Source: Onchidella celtica
Lineage: Eukaryota; Mollusca; Gastropoda; Systellommatophora; Onchidiidae
Length of the DNA stretch: 64,000 nucleotides
Assembly (NCBI GenBank): GCA_963931925.1
Contig: OZ007567.1
Coordinates: 79,143,186-79,207,185, forward strand
Direction of reading: 5' to 3'
The notes beneath the pieces are model-generated. The model was not told the DNA's origin and did not search any database. It saw only the letters and a list, made by a program, of their open reading frames with translations. The position numbers and the translations under genes were made by a program. Positions 42,050 to 53,889 of this stretch are shown piece by piece (position 1 is the stretch's first letter; each line of letters opens with the position of its first letter).

Positions 42050-42340
42050 ACACCAAGTTTGCACACAGGAATGACATCGTTCGTACGTAGGCTGATGAAC
42101 CAGACCTATGTATAGGAGTTATTAGGAGGGTTAACCCAGACAAGCAAACTTATGGAAATCCGAATGTGTAAGACTGACGTCGTTTGCACATAGGAATGAC
42201 ATCGCTCCAACGTAGATCCGCTGGTTACGGCATTGCACCAGCGTCTCTTTGATATAGGGAACCGGCTTCCACGATAATCCTATCGACCTGACAGAAATCG
42301 TGTACAAATCTACGTTGGATTGAAGTTGGGGAATCTGGCT
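42050..42340 (+). repeat. Dispersed repeat, copy A (GGAATGACATC)
   Basis: GGAATGACATCGYTC occurs twice within (42070 and 42192). The second part aligns with 63128-63280: CTTTGATATAGGGAA, AATCCTA, and AAATCTACGT. Confidence 0.6.
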
Positions 42341-42344
42341 GGGA

Positions 42345-42950
42345 ACGGCGAAAATCACTGATTCTTTTTTTCCCTTGCGGTCTTCAATATTTTTTTTTAA
42401 ATGATCTATCGATTTGTCAGATTAGCCCTTCATTTGAATCACCTGTCCCTTTTCCCAAGGCCGAACTTCGTGACATACACGTTAACTTCTACGATCGATC
42501 TATATTTAGAACAGTTCTGTAGGCTACAAGCCAGTCCAATTAGCTTAAGCTCACTAGAGCACACCTTGTATACAGACCTGAAAATAAACCTTGCTATTAA
42601 ATGCCCATATCTACAAGAGCTTTTTTTATATATAAAAAAAAGAATTCCCTGAGTGAACAGAAGGGCATGGAAAGGCAGCACTTTGTTCGGATAGCTTCTC
42701 GGTTTAAGCAGTTGATGACAGTTTCAATTCGCTGTTCTAGTTTACGAGCCCCGAGAATAACGCTCTATACCAGAGGGCCCAGGTTAAGTGTAGTTAGATT
42801 TGTTCTCTCTGCCGGTATGTAAGGCTCTGCCAGAGAGCAGATGGCCGCCACAGCAGCCAGTGTTAAGGCGATTATCACTGAATTTTGGCTCAAACTACAA
42901 ATTGTGGTATAACTGCTCATTTGTAAACCCTGATTATTCCCCCTCACACC
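42345..42950. other. Unannotated sequence
   Basis: No gene recognised. Confidence 0.35.
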
Positions 42951-42954
42951 GGTC

Positions 42955-43250
42955 TTCTCTCTCTCTCTCTCTCTCCCTCTCTTTCAGTGTCTGTCTGTCT
43001 GTCTGTCTATCTATCTGTTTCAATATCTCTGTCTCTGTTTCTCCCCATTTGTCTCTCTTTCTCCGTCTGTCTGTCTCAGTCTTCCTCTCTGTTTCTCTCT
43101 CTGCCCCCCCTCGGCCTCTCACTTTCTCCCACACACTCTTGTCTGTCTCTGTTTTTCTCTCTCCCCCTCGGGCCCTCACGTTCTCCTAAACACTATCTCT
43201 ATCATATCCCTCTCTCTCTCTCTCTGTCTTTCTCTCTGTTTCTCCCCCCC
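42955..43250 (+). repeat. CT-rich low-complexity tract
   Basis: Mixed (CT)n, (CTGT)n and CTCTCTTT sequence, ending in a C-run at about 43243-43253. Confidence 0.92.
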
Positions 43251-43259
43251 CCCCTTCCA

Positions 43260-44450
43260 ACACACACTGTTTCTCTTACATCTGATTTGTGATTAAAAAA
43301 CAAAAAACGAGAAAGCAAGAAACCTTGTCACAAGAACTGTACACTGGAAAATGTTTAAAAGAAAACATTCAAAGCGCAAAAATTTGGATGGGGCAAGATT
43401 TCATCCCCAATCCTGGTTGGGCGACCTAATTAGGAAGTGTTGTGAAAACAAGAAGTGACTTTGAAAACACTCTCTACTGTGGAACAAACCAATTCAACCA
43501 AACCTACAAATTTTGAGTCATGGCAACAAATCGAAATGCACAAGCTCAGAAGACTGCTGGATGGGAAAAGTAAGTAACGGAAAAGTAAGTAACCGGTGAG
43601 TAAGCTCCATCATATTTCCAAAGTAATAGCTATCTATGGCCTGCCAGCCTTGTTCTGAGTAAATGAATGTACATGTATAAGCTGTCAGTGCTGAGACAAA
43701 AACTGGTAGAGGAAAGGTTTTTGTTTTTTTGTTTTTTTTGTGCATGATTATTTGAGTCTGTACTTCTTCCACAGCAGAATTAAAAATACATTATCGTTTT
43801 TCCTTTGCTGGAATTGGAGACAACTATAAATCGTTTTGCATATTCTTGCAATGATGTAGTTAATTTCATTTATTCCTCAGTGAAAACCCGCCAATAAGAT
43901 AATGCATATTTCCGCAAAAGGGATTTCTGATAAACAAACAAATGTCGATAATGTAAGTCGAGCGAACATCACAAAGTGCACAAGTGACCGCCCCTTCTTG
44001 AAGTTTTAGTGAGTGATGAAAGATAAAGGGAGGTTAATCCCGAACTGATGGGAGTTTAAGAGGCCAGTGGAGTGGCAGGCACATACATTGCCCTGTGAGC
44101 CGTGTGCCGTGAGCTGCAGCTCTTCTGGTTCCATTTGTGCCTCTCTTGTCTAGGGGTTTATGAACTTCCATCTCCCCCCCTTCGCTCCATAGTCCCATCT
44201 CCCAAACAATCCGAACAGCTCTCTCTAGATATGATCTGAATTGGTCGTTTTGTTTCTTTTTGTCGTGTGTTGCCTGTTTCGTTCCTAAGATATTTTGCCA
44301 GGGAATAGGAACCGTGTTCGGTGAAAGACTCGTACGGGAATTTTCTGACAGATTGACTCAAGTAGTGTAGCTTCAATAATTATTCACGAAACAGATGATG
44401 GTGTATAAAGCCCAAGCTCATTTCAATTGGTAAAATATTTTTGGTAAAAA
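43260..44450. other. Unannotated sequence
   Basis: No gene recognised. Confidence 0.35.
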
Positions 44451-44453
44451 CAT

Positions 44454-44655
44454 CCCTGTCGGTGCAGGCATGGTGGAATTTTGGGATTTTTCTCCTATTT
44501 TCCTGTCGCTGATCCCATGGTAGGTAGGATCGGGCACCTAGTCTTCTCGGATAAGGACGAGAAATTCGGAGGACCCGTGTGCACGTTAAAGATACCTTGG
44601 CAGTTGGAAATCGTGAAGAGCAGGCAGTACAAGGCCGCTGTCCGGGCAAAATTCT
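44454..44655 (-). repeat. Dispersed repeat, partial copy (3' half)
   Basis: Reverse-complement match to 41180-41340, with CCTAGTCTTCTCGGATAAGG, GTGCACGTTAAAGATACCTT and GGCAGTTGGAAATCG. It extends a little further (GGCCGCTGTCCGGGC) than the 41-kb copy preserves. Confidence 0.75.
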
Positions 44656-44784
44656 AAAAAAAAAACAAACGAATCCCAACCACAACAAGAAAAACAGAAC
44701 AAGAAAAAGTGAGGTGTAATTGCCAAGGGCAGAGAAATCTCCTCAAATAAACACCTAAACATATTGGTAAAAACATTTTGCAAC

Positions 44785-45070
44785 CTTAGTTCTGTTTTGT
44801 TCCAACTTTTGCACAACTGAGAAATTCCACGTTAAACGTTTGCAGTTTTGGTATTATGTGTAACAGCCATTATTAATATTATAAAGGGTTTGAATTTAAT
44901 GGGAACTGTGAAACAGCTTGATAATATAAAAATGCCATCCATTATCATCATCATTATAAGTGCCACACGCATTTTAGACAAGTGTCAAAGCATACATTTG
45001 TTATACCTTTCTACATATTAAAAAGTCTCCAGTTTTGTCAGAAAACGGATATTGGAACAAACAGGAACTA
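44785..45070 (+). repeat. Dispersed repeat, copy B
   Basis: Pairs with 34430-34690. It contains an extra block near 44930-44965 (ATTATCATCATCATTATAAG) absent from copy A. Confidence 0.75.
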
Positions 45071-46200
45071 AGATCGCAATGTATTGTTATCGAAGCCGTT
45101 ATACAGAATACTGAATAGCAAAGTTACGTTCATGTTTAAGCTCAGGATCAGTGATGGACATCGGCTTGTATGGAGGGAATGAATATTGCAGTGAGAAGTT
45201 CAATTCGCAGCCAGCGTAAAGTACATGCGCTATATTATGTCGATCTCCCCCCCCCCCTTCCCCCTTTCCTCCAAGTACACTTTTCATAGGCTCGGCCCTA
45301 ACTTCTCCTCCCCCAAGTACGAACATACGGGCATGCCTTGATGGTTTGAAAATAAAACTTCAAGAGTGACATTTTGCATAGGCCATTTCGACTGTTTGAT
45401 TAGACATATATGACTTTATGAAATCCAAAAACTTAATCAGTAGATAAATATAAATAAGACCAAACTTTTTAATTCATTACAGTAACCGAAAATCGTACGC
45501 AGACTCCGCAGAATCCTCCCCACCCGACATGTAGCACTTCATACGATGGGGGCACCCCTTCCCCCCCCCCCCCCTCTGAGCTTACACGTACATTATTGAT
45601 AGCCCCTTATGCCAAACGCATTTTAATGGTAAAACATTTACTGCTAGCGAAGTCTTCATACAGAATACTGAATAGCAAAAGACATGCTCTGGGTCAATTT
45701 AGAAATCAATAATGTGCATGTACTAAAAACTTGCATGTGAGGAATGAGACTATGAACAGCTGAGCAGGTGAATCAACAATCGTGATTAAACGAACATAAA
45801 TATTATGATAGACACTCCTGATGAAGTTTCCACTTTTACTAAAAAGGAATTCTCACGATTGCAATACAGGACTCGTGTAAATTACAGAAGCTTACATAAG
45901 CTTACTGAAATTCCTTTCTGAACCTAATTCTCATTTGACAATTTATGCAATTCAGTGTCACATTACGATTTCTGCATTTTGAACAAAAACACGTCAATCA
46001 CGCCATGCTGTTCAATAACACACATGCCATGGCAAGGACATTCTCAAATGTCGAATTCATTCATTCTTCTCCCCCACCCCCTTCTTCTCCCCACCAGGCT
46101 GTTCATTATTTAAGCGAGCTGTCATCTAAATCTGGATACAAATAACGCTGGCGACTCCTGAAGACGGTATAAACACAAGACATGAGGAGATCCCTGAATC
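45071..46200. other. Unannotated sequence with C-runs
   Basis: TACAGAATACTGAATAGCAA is repeated at about 45102 and 45660. Poly(C) tracts at about 45248-45257 and 45559-45572. No gene recognised. Confidence 0.35.
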
Positions 46201-46202
46201 TC

Positions 46203-46262
46203 CCCTGAGTCTCCCCGGGCTTGAACCCCAAACTCATGACACTTTAACGATCGGCTGGCGCC
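46203..46262 (-). ncRNA. Possible tRNA-derived SINE head
   Basis: On the minus strand, a box-B-like GGGGTTCAAGCCCGGGGA is preceded by a box-A-proximal sequence, CCGATCGTTAAAGTGTCATG, in an order and spacing reminiscent of a shortened tRNA head. The 5' part of box A is not intact, and no tail was identified. Confidence 0.35.
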
Positions 46263-46452
46263 GGGTATGGCGCAATGTGGCCAAAGATTTCATTAACCGC
46301 CAAATTTGGATAAAATGTCTCCATTAAGGCGCTTTTGTCTTGTCCGAGGAATTTACTTTATTGAGCGCTCTAAAGATCCTTTCAAAGGATAATGGGTCCT
46401 TGAAGCTGAGTCAACGGATGTCTGGTGGAAGGGATTCTTTCCTGATTAAATT

Positions 46453-46780
46453 AACTTTTTATGGAGAAAATGTGTGAGCCAACGTCTGGATGTGGTAGGG
46501 ATGGTGATGGTGTGGGGCTGGGGTGGGAAAGGGAAAGGGAAAGGGAGGGGGTGAGGAGCAAGGGAGTGGCTCGGCCGGAGTAAAAAGAGGTGTGATGAAG
46601 GCATCTGTGAAGTTCCAGAGTGAAAAGCGAATAAGCCAACTGATGCCATCTCAAAAATAAATATTATTAGGACAAAGCCCCTTCCCTTCACTACTATACC
46701 AGTGTTTCACGTTTCCCGATCAGCCCCCCCCCCCACACACACACACCCTCACCCCCCTTTTTCCGATCTCTACAAGATAG
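46453..46780. other. G/C-run-rich sequence
   Basis: GGGAAA repeats at about 46525-46545 and a C-run at about 46725-46735. No gene recognised. Confidence 0.4.
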
Positions 46781-46788
46781 CTTTAGAG

Positions 46789-47101
46789 CAGGGGTGCTCA
46801 GCCTTTATTGACATAGGATCTACTTTTACATTTCCCAGCCTTTGGAGATCTACCAGTGTGGCGAAGCCCTGAAACAAAAAATGAAAGAAACCGAACCTAT
46901 GCTGGTGTGCCTATTCACTTTAACATACAACGTAAAATCTTAGATACAAAATGCAGTGAACCAAAAACATAATTTTATTTTAATAACACATTTTTACCTA
47001 TATATATACCTCGCGGGTGTGTCCTACATTCATCCCGCGATCGACTGCCAAGCACTTGAAAATCGACCGGTAGATCGCGATCGGCTGGTTGAGCATCCCT
47101 G
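46789..47101. mobile_element. 313-bp hAT-type MITE with perfect 8-bp TSD
   Basis: The left end CAGGGGTGCTCAGCC and the right end, read inverted, CAGGGATGCTCAACC, form 15-bp TIRs with two mismatches. CTTTAGAG flanks the element exactly on both sides (46781-46788 and 47102-47109). CAGGG ends and 8-bp duplications are diagnostic of hAT. Subterminal GATCTAC / TAGATCGCGATCGGC blocks are also typical of this kind of hAT MITE. No transposase remnant. Confidence 0.93.
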
Positions 47102-47582
47102 CTTTAGAGAGAATTTTACCAATATAACAAAATTTATAAGGAACCATTTAATTCTATTTCTGAAATTTAAATTGTTTAGGCTCTGAATGTCAAACAGACC
47201 CAAATAGACCATTAAAAGGCGCAGAGTGGCAGTTACCGTATCGAATTACCTTAAAACCCAAACTGAAACTCACCCTCCCCACCCCCCCACCCCCGCTTCC
47301 AAATTCCCCAACCACACGAACAATTTTTTATCTACCAGCTCAGATTTCACAGTTGGGGGGGGGGGTGGGGGCAGAAAAGAGGTGCGATCGAAGAGCCTGG
47401 CAAAAATAAATTATTGTATTAAAACGTTTTTACATATTCGTAGGAGGAGCAAAACAAACTGTCACAACCACAAAAACCTCATCACACCACCCACTCCCCC
47501 TTCCCCTCCCCTCTCCAAACCCCTCCTCCAAACCATTACTACCACTCCCACATCCATGATCAACATCCGTTATTATTTTGAA

Positions 47583-48117
47583 CTTCTGACAAAAGCGAAA
47601 GGCTCTCCGTGCCACAAATGTATGTGAACAAGTGAACACGAGTAAAACAAAAAGGAAGCGCATATCCGTACAACGCACACAATTCGATGACGCAGAACAC
47701 ACACCGGAATACTATATTACTGACCTTGTTAATTTGCATAGTTTTAAAAAATATGAATCGGCTTAGTAGCAAAACAATCCGACTTCTGCTCGGAGATTGC
47801 GTGATCTGCGCTAATAATATACTTGAGCGTACCGCGATCACCAATGGCTACCCCAACCCCTTTTCGCCTGATTAGTCAATCTGACTACCGCCCATTGATA
47901 CAAACTGACTAGACCCTCACGGCCACTGGGTCCATCTGACTATTCCATGTGTTGTCACTTTAAATTCGTGAACATCATACCAAGTTTTGTTTCAGCAAAT
48001 CTTCACCAGTCGCGCTTTTGATAAACATGTTGTACGGATATACACTTCCTCTGACAAAAGCGAAAGGCTCTCCGTGTCACAATGTATGTGAACAAGTGAA
48101 CACGAGTAAAACAAAAC
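47583..48117 (+). repeat. ~67-bp direct repeat pair
   Basis: 47583-47652 and 48052-48117 share TCTGACAAAAGCGAAAGGCT, CTCCGTG-CACAA, and ATGTATGTGAACAAGTGAAC in the same order with two or three differences. The spacing is about 466 bp. Between them is the block at 47875-47945 resembling 26930-27020. Confidence 0.75.
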
Positions 48118-48630
48118 AAAAAAAGAGAGGCTGGGAGGAAGTGTTTGAAAAAAAAAACCGCCACAGACTACATGTCGACACACAAAATAAATAAAAACAA
48201 AAATTGAAACACATCTACAAAAATAACTGTGGGCGTATCTCCCCTATATCGTTATTTTCGTCATGAACAGCCATTCATCAAGCAGACACATGACTCCTAA
48301 AACTGGGAAATGGACTAGTTTTATAAGAAAAGGTGGCTGTTGAGACATCAGCTCAAGGTTTAATTAATGGGCTGGGAGTTGGCGTGGGATTAACCTTTGT
48401 TCCCCGGGGGGGGGGGAGTGGCTTGATGACTTCCAGTTATGATCCGTTTCATAACAACCAACTCTACTTCCAATTTCAAACATTCTATCAACAAAGTACT
48501 TTATACAGGCCTTTTCCCGCTAGATATTTATTTGTGAAACTTTTAATCGACCAGGCTCTAAAATCAAGTTGCATTACGGTAGCCCCCCCCCCCACCCCCC
48601 CCCCCCCCCGAAAAAAAAAAAAACGTGAAA
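48118..48630. other. Unannotated sequence
   Basis: No gene recognised. A G-run lies at 48408-48417, and long C- and A-runs at 48586-48623. Confidence 0.35.
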
Positions 48631-48635
48631 AGTTC

Positions 48636-48712
48636 AAAATGGCCGTTTTCGTGCCGACGCTGTGAGTTTGAGTTTGGGTTTTATGGCTCGTCGGCACGAT
48701 AACGGCCATTTT
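48636..48712. repeat. Hairpin with 24-bp arms
   Basis: AAAATGGCCGTTTTCGTGCC plus GACG (48636-48659) pairs with 48689-48712, with a single mismatch and a 29-bp loop. The right arm is the conserved start of the repeat family shared with 36000-36175. Confidence 0.8.
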
Positions 48713-48838
48713 GTGCCCTTCCCGGTCTAATTACGTACTTTACTTATGTTTCGTATTCAGAGCTTCATCAATTTAAATTTCACAAGTGGAATTAAATAGT
48801 AATGTGTAAATTATGTTATGTTAGTAAAAATTCTCAAA
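48662..48838 (+). repeat. Dispersed repeat, copy B (GGCACGATAACGGCCA)
   Basis: Aligned with 36000-36175, same orientation. The inverted left arm of the hairpin (48636) is not present at the 36-kb copy. Confidence 0.7.
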
Positions 48839-49107
48839 AGTTGTTTTGTATCGATCTGCACGTACCATCACACCTACTAGTAACTGCCCTATTCTTCGAA
48901 TGGTAAAAAAACAAAGTTCACCACTCAAGACCGAAAGGAATCAGCACAAAGACATTGATGTCGAGACACTTTGGGTCATCCACATAAAATCGGCGATTAA
49001 CAGATCATAGATAGGATAATATTATTAGTATATTGTGCGAAGTAGTGCGCACCGAGAATTTTTCAGGAAGTGGTGATGTCATGGACTCATGACTGTGTTC
49101 GTAAAAA

Positions 49108-49200
49108 ATGAAGGATCGGAGGTAGTCAGTTAGCGACATAAAGCAAACTAAAAAAAATACTTCCACACCTTTTCAAGACTCCAAATCTAAAAGAAAACCT
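49108..49200 (+). repeat. Dispersed repeat, pairs with 53757-53885
   Basis: GAAGGATCGG, GTTAGCGACATAAAGCAAAC, AAAAAAAATACTTCC and AAGACTCCAAATCT match the reverse complement of 53757-53885. Confidence 0.7.
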
Positions 49201-50860
49201 TTTGCGGGTCGAAGGGCAAGCACATGTAAAATTTCAAGCAAATCCGAGCTGTGTGAGCGGCAGTAGCTCTAGTTCGATCCTCGAGGCGTAAGAGGCCTAG
49301 ATCTAGCCTTTCGACAAAGTTTTCTTGGCATGACTGACACTCCGAGATCTAGTCTATAATAAAAATATTTCCTTCCGAGCTTGAAGCACACTCTAAATAT
49401 TTCTACACAGTTTTCTTGGTATGAATGAATGGCACTCATCTCATCTGTATAACAATATACTCGGTATCAACGTTTTCTTTGCGTGGCTGGATCGTGAACT
49501 CTAGTTTACATTTCCGGTAAGAGGCGGAAATGACGAAATTGACGGAAGTACATTATCACGTCGTATTCGCAATCATGAATTGATAACTGATAATTATAAC
49601 TGAATTTCTGGGAAATGTAAAGAGTTTCGGGAAAAAATGAGCTCGACACGTACAGACTTAATAAATTTTACATACATGTGCCAAGTTTCATTTCTACGTT
49701 GCGTAGTAAAAAAGCCTTTGCGGTCGCAAAGTTGGGCCCAAGCTCCATTATTATATGAACTCAAATTTGAACTCAAGCTGCATTTTGGATGAACAGCAAC
49801 TCTGCTAGTTGGATTTCAAATCCTGCTGTCCCGCATTGAAAACATCGTTTTAACTTGAAGTAATATACGGAAAAATTTAAATCTCCCACTTCACTGTCAG
49901 TCACTAAGAGGGGAAAAAAAACTAAAAACAAAAAAAGGCAGTGGAGATACTCGTATATGCCACGAAAACATGGCCAGAGGGGTCACTTTGCATCGTCGTA
50001 CATCTCAGTTGCAAGTCGTTCATGCGAGACAAAATTGGTAAGCAAAGGATTAAACTAATCCGTGTTTATGGGCGAAGAATCCCCAGTGTTGCTGTGGAGT
50101 CGCCCCGCTAGACAAAACTGAATCACGCGAAGCTCTAACCTGGTCTCTCAGTCGCCATCTTGAGTCCCGAACATAACTCACGCAATGACACCATCGCCTG
50201 CGGGCACACTGCGCATGACTGTCACTAGGCGGCTTCCGTTTGACGTGAGGGCACGGGCGATGGCGACATACAAGTAAGACATGACTGTAGAAGGAAACAG
50301 TAGAGGGATTAGTGACCACTTTCTTTCGTTCTTTCTTCTTTTAACTTTCTTTTTTCAAGAAATCAGAATGAAGCACCTTTATTTTGAATAACTTACTCTG
50401 TTTCTCCCCTGTAGTATCTGAATTCTCAACCTGTGTGGAAATACTTCGTGTTTCAAACCATGAACTAAGAAATATCCCGCAAAGCTATCTCCGTGCCCAT
50501 AATAGCATTTTAAACGATAAAATGTTTTTCAATTAAGGTTTAGAAGCCAAGCCAAGTTTGGACACACGAATTTACCCAGAAGAGAAGCTATACTAAAAAA
50601 AAACCAAAACCTCCATTCATGTATTTCGGAGGGACTGTCTGTAATATTGGATTCATTAAACCTTAAAGCACGATAAAGAAGGAAGGGAGGAAGTTGTACA
50701 TCAGTGTTGAATTTTCAATCTTTTTATTTTTCTTTTCCCCAGGCCCAACTACAATTTTCAAGAAAAAATTTAAAAAAAAAGAATAGAAAAGAAAGCGTAC
50801 GCCCCACCATGATCGGTCAAAATTGGTATACATGGATAAAAAGATTTTTAAAATATTTAC
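49201..50860. other. Unannotated sequence
   Basis: No gene recognised. The less AT-rich block at 50090-50270 has no coding motif. Confidence 0.35.
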
Positions 50861-50866
50861 AAATTG

Positions 50867-51103
50867 AGTATGATGATGACGATGAATCCCTTAACCCTAC
50901 CCGGGGTCATGGGGGCGCTGCATTGCTGAACGCTGCACCAGCTGTCTCCACTTCTGACGGTCATGGACAAGGTCGTGGGTCGTGGCAAAGCTCTTCCCTG
51001 TCCACTCGGCAAATGTTGTCCGTCTCTTTCTTTCTCTGCCTGCCTCTTCTTCTTCCACCTTGAACTGTCCCGTGCAGGATGGTCTTCGATAGGCCACTGA
51101 AAA
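50867..51103 (-). pseudogene. 5'-truncated LINE: C-terminal end of ORF2 and tail
   Basis: Minus strand. A basic stretch, GGRRRGRQRKRRTDN, appears in one frame. After a frameshift comes FAEWTGKSFATTHDLVHDRQ, then KWRQLVQRSAMQRPHDPG and a stop. This is the usual closing segment of RTE/CR1-type LINE polyproteins (a tryptophan-rich EWTG helix, then a DRxxWRxLV helix). Beyond the stop lies a short (CAT)n-like tail ending near 50867, as expected for the 3' end of such an element. All of the endonuclease and reverse transcriptase domains are missing, the usual result of 5' truncation on insertion. Confidence 0.7.
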
Positions 51104-51109
51104 ATACTT

Positions 51110-53000
51110 TCAAAAGAAGTTTTAATAAACATTTTATTTCTAGCTTTATTCACTTGTTTCTTACTTCCCTGCGCTCCATTCTGAAGTTCCAAGTCCCACC
51201 TAAATACGACAACCCCCCCCCCTCCTCCCCCCCCCCCACACACACACCTTGAGAAACAGTGGTCTAGATTAAAAGCTTGCTTCTAAGTACATGTACACTT
51301 CCTTGGCTTTTCTTCCTCACCAACAAATTCCTAAATTCATGTCGAACTGTTACACTTTTACCGAGAAAGGTTTATCTCCTATTCCCCCCCCCCCCCCCCG
51401 TCATCGTCTTTTTGCGCCAATACTCTATCTTCCTGGTAGATTCATTGCTATAATTTTTTGGTTTCTGAATGTGAGTCGACATGTTTAAATCAGTGTATAT
51501 GGGGTTTAGACTCAGTGCAGTTCCCATCGTGACAGAGATAAGTTCATCATTAATATTAATTACTGACATGTCAAAGCAGCACATAATTTACAGAATGTCA
51601 TGTGTTACGAAGGACATGGTAATATTATGCTCAATCCTTGTATTTTAAACACGGTGGACAAAATCAGTGTAATGTCCTTTTGCTTCTTGCCTAGAAGGTC
51701 AACGGTTTTCAATGCCATGACACTTTTTCCATCACTGTAACCTTTGACCCCGAAATGTCCTCAGAGACCCTTGCACAGACTATCCTCTCTCCTCCAATCC
51801 CAGGCCTCCTCATAAAACATATCATTATTTCTCCCCTCAATCTCTCTTTTCTCTACTAAAACTTTAATATTGTGTTTAATATCATCATTCACTTCGGTTT
51901 CCAGACTTCAGAGGTAAAATTTCCCACTCTTTTGATAATTGCTTCCCCTTCATTCTTACTGGACGTATTTTGTTCTTTAGCGCCGGCGATAAGTATCGGG
52001 GCTCTTCTGTGTGTTTAATCCCCCCCGCTAGTGACGTCCGGGGACAGCGTGCGACTGATGGAGACTCGGGCTGATCCCTTGTGACAATGGTGCCCTGGGA
52101 TCTGGACGCGGCCAGGAGACGCGGTGAAGCAGCCCGATCCTATCTCTGCATTATCGTTCTGGGCTGTGCCCGGGATGGGGAGGGCCCAGAGGGATCAGCC
52201 TGGCGGCGACACGGCCCTGGAGTAGCTCAGGTGATGAATCATGATGGGGGGGGGGGGGGAGGGGGCTCTGAACGGAAAACACAAGGTGACAGAGAGGATG
52301 TTGCAGATAACCGAAGTGCCTTAAAAGTAACCACTAACTGTGAACACTAAACGTTCTCAGATTTAATTATGAATGTAAAATTATGAATGTAAGCAAGGAA
52401 GAAAGAAAAAAAATTCGACACACTGGGTTAAATTGATAAATATTGATTCGCAAACCTCGTTAGTACTGCTGAACTACAAGTCTTGACTCTAGACTACTTG
52501 TATCAATGAGAAATACCAAATTAAAGTTTATTTTCGTACAATATTTTCCCTTCAGACCATTTATTGTGAGTAGGTAGTTTTCTAAATAAAATTATGAGAG
52601 ATCAATGAAGGGCAATAAATTTGGTAGACTGTTCAGGATTTCCTAAATTCGAATTCATTCATCCTGGGAACTGTGTGGAAAAGTACATCAGCTAAAATAT
52701 TAAATATGGATGGTGGCGATGACATAACCTGTAGAGCAGTCCTGGTTGACATCTCTGCAACCAAGTAACACAAAACGGGTAGAAACTGCGTGCTAAAATT
52801 TCGTTCATAATGTTGACAATTCGGAATGTGTCAGTCCTTGCAGCAAATTTTGCCTAATCGTCACTGCAGTTTATCGTAATTAAGTTAAGTGGAATGACCG
52901 CAATAAAATTTTGCTGTTTTGGCTGCTGTTATGGAGACATAGGCTAGTGTTTTACACGGAAAGCTAAAGCTGAAAAGTGAACACAACTCAGTGTTGTCTA
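51110..53000. other. Unannotated sequence
   Basis: C-runs at 51211-51236 and 51384-51399 and a G-run at 52244-52255. A GC-rich block at about 52010-52230 stands out but has no recognisable protein. Confidence 0.35.
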
Positions 53001-53756
53001 TTTGGCTTTGCAATTAGACTGTGTCCCCCTCTGTATTTTGGACATTTCATTACCGATTAGCAGTCCAGTGATTAAGTGGGAAAAAGTCGATGTCTCGCAG
53101 GTGAACGAGTACAGCTGTAACGTAAGACGGGCGACGTCAACTGGCTGTCAAGAGTGTGCAAATCCACTCCATTACAAGTTCTTTGTCCTAAGGAAAGGCG
53201 ACTGGGCTCGCCCCAGACTTAATATTCGACTACCTCTTGGGGAACAGAATTTCAGCATAATGGGACAAACCCGATCTCGGTGATCGGGAAAGAGATATAA
53301 AACCTTAATTAGGAGAAGTGGGTGTATTGGGTTATTTTGAGTGCGTGTATGTGTGTATGTGGTTGTTACTGCCGTGTTAAGGGGGAAAAACAAGTACAGG
53401 CCAGTCTAGGTCAAATTCACGTTTTGTCTTCATTTATTTAAAAAATAAAAATGTATGCTTTGAGTTTCTCTCCGGGTTTAATTTTATACGACTAGTAGTT
53501 TCTTTTGGACAGCACAATCTGGAACTGAGCAAAGAATAAAGCGGGCGCAATGTCAAATGTTTGTGTTTTTTTTTGCATGTCCAGTAAACTTCTGTTTTAG
53601 TTGTATAAGGTCTTTTCCCATAGCAAGGCATATATAGGAGCAAGTTTACTTGTATGAACACACGTGACTTATAACACAACAACAACAACAACAAAAGTCG
53701 CGAGATTTTTTACAAGACCCACCGAAGTTCTATAGCCTGGATCTGCCCGAAATTTT
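53001..53756. other. Unannotated sequence
   Basis: A 93-codon plus-strand frame (53002-53283) contains several cysteines, but I recognise no family and see no splice-site or context support. Confidence 0.3.
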
Positions 53757-53885
53757 ACAGGTGGCTTCCTTTTGATCTGGGGAAGGCACTTTTTGAGATT
53801 TGGAGTCTTGAACTGATGGGGAAGTATTTTTTTTGAGTTTGCTTTGTGTCGCTAATTTCGAACCCCCGATCCTTTCTTTTGCATG
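53757..53885 (-). repeat. Dispersed repeat, inverted partner of 49108-49200
   Basis: The minus strand reads GATCGGGGGTTCGAAATTAG, then CGACACAAAGCAAACTC and the shared AAGACTCCAAATCT. GGGTTCGAA looks like a tRNA box B, which could make this a tRNA-derived SINE family, but a box A was not found. Confidence 0.65.
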
Positions 53886-53889
53886 ACCA

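Noticed and set aside
52010..52230. CpG-island-like promoter
   Set aside because: GC-rich, but no transcript start features or downstream coding exon could be identified.
53002..53283. 93-codon frame with several cysteines
   Set aside because: No signal peptide, no known cysteine spacing, and no context. Not reported as a gene.
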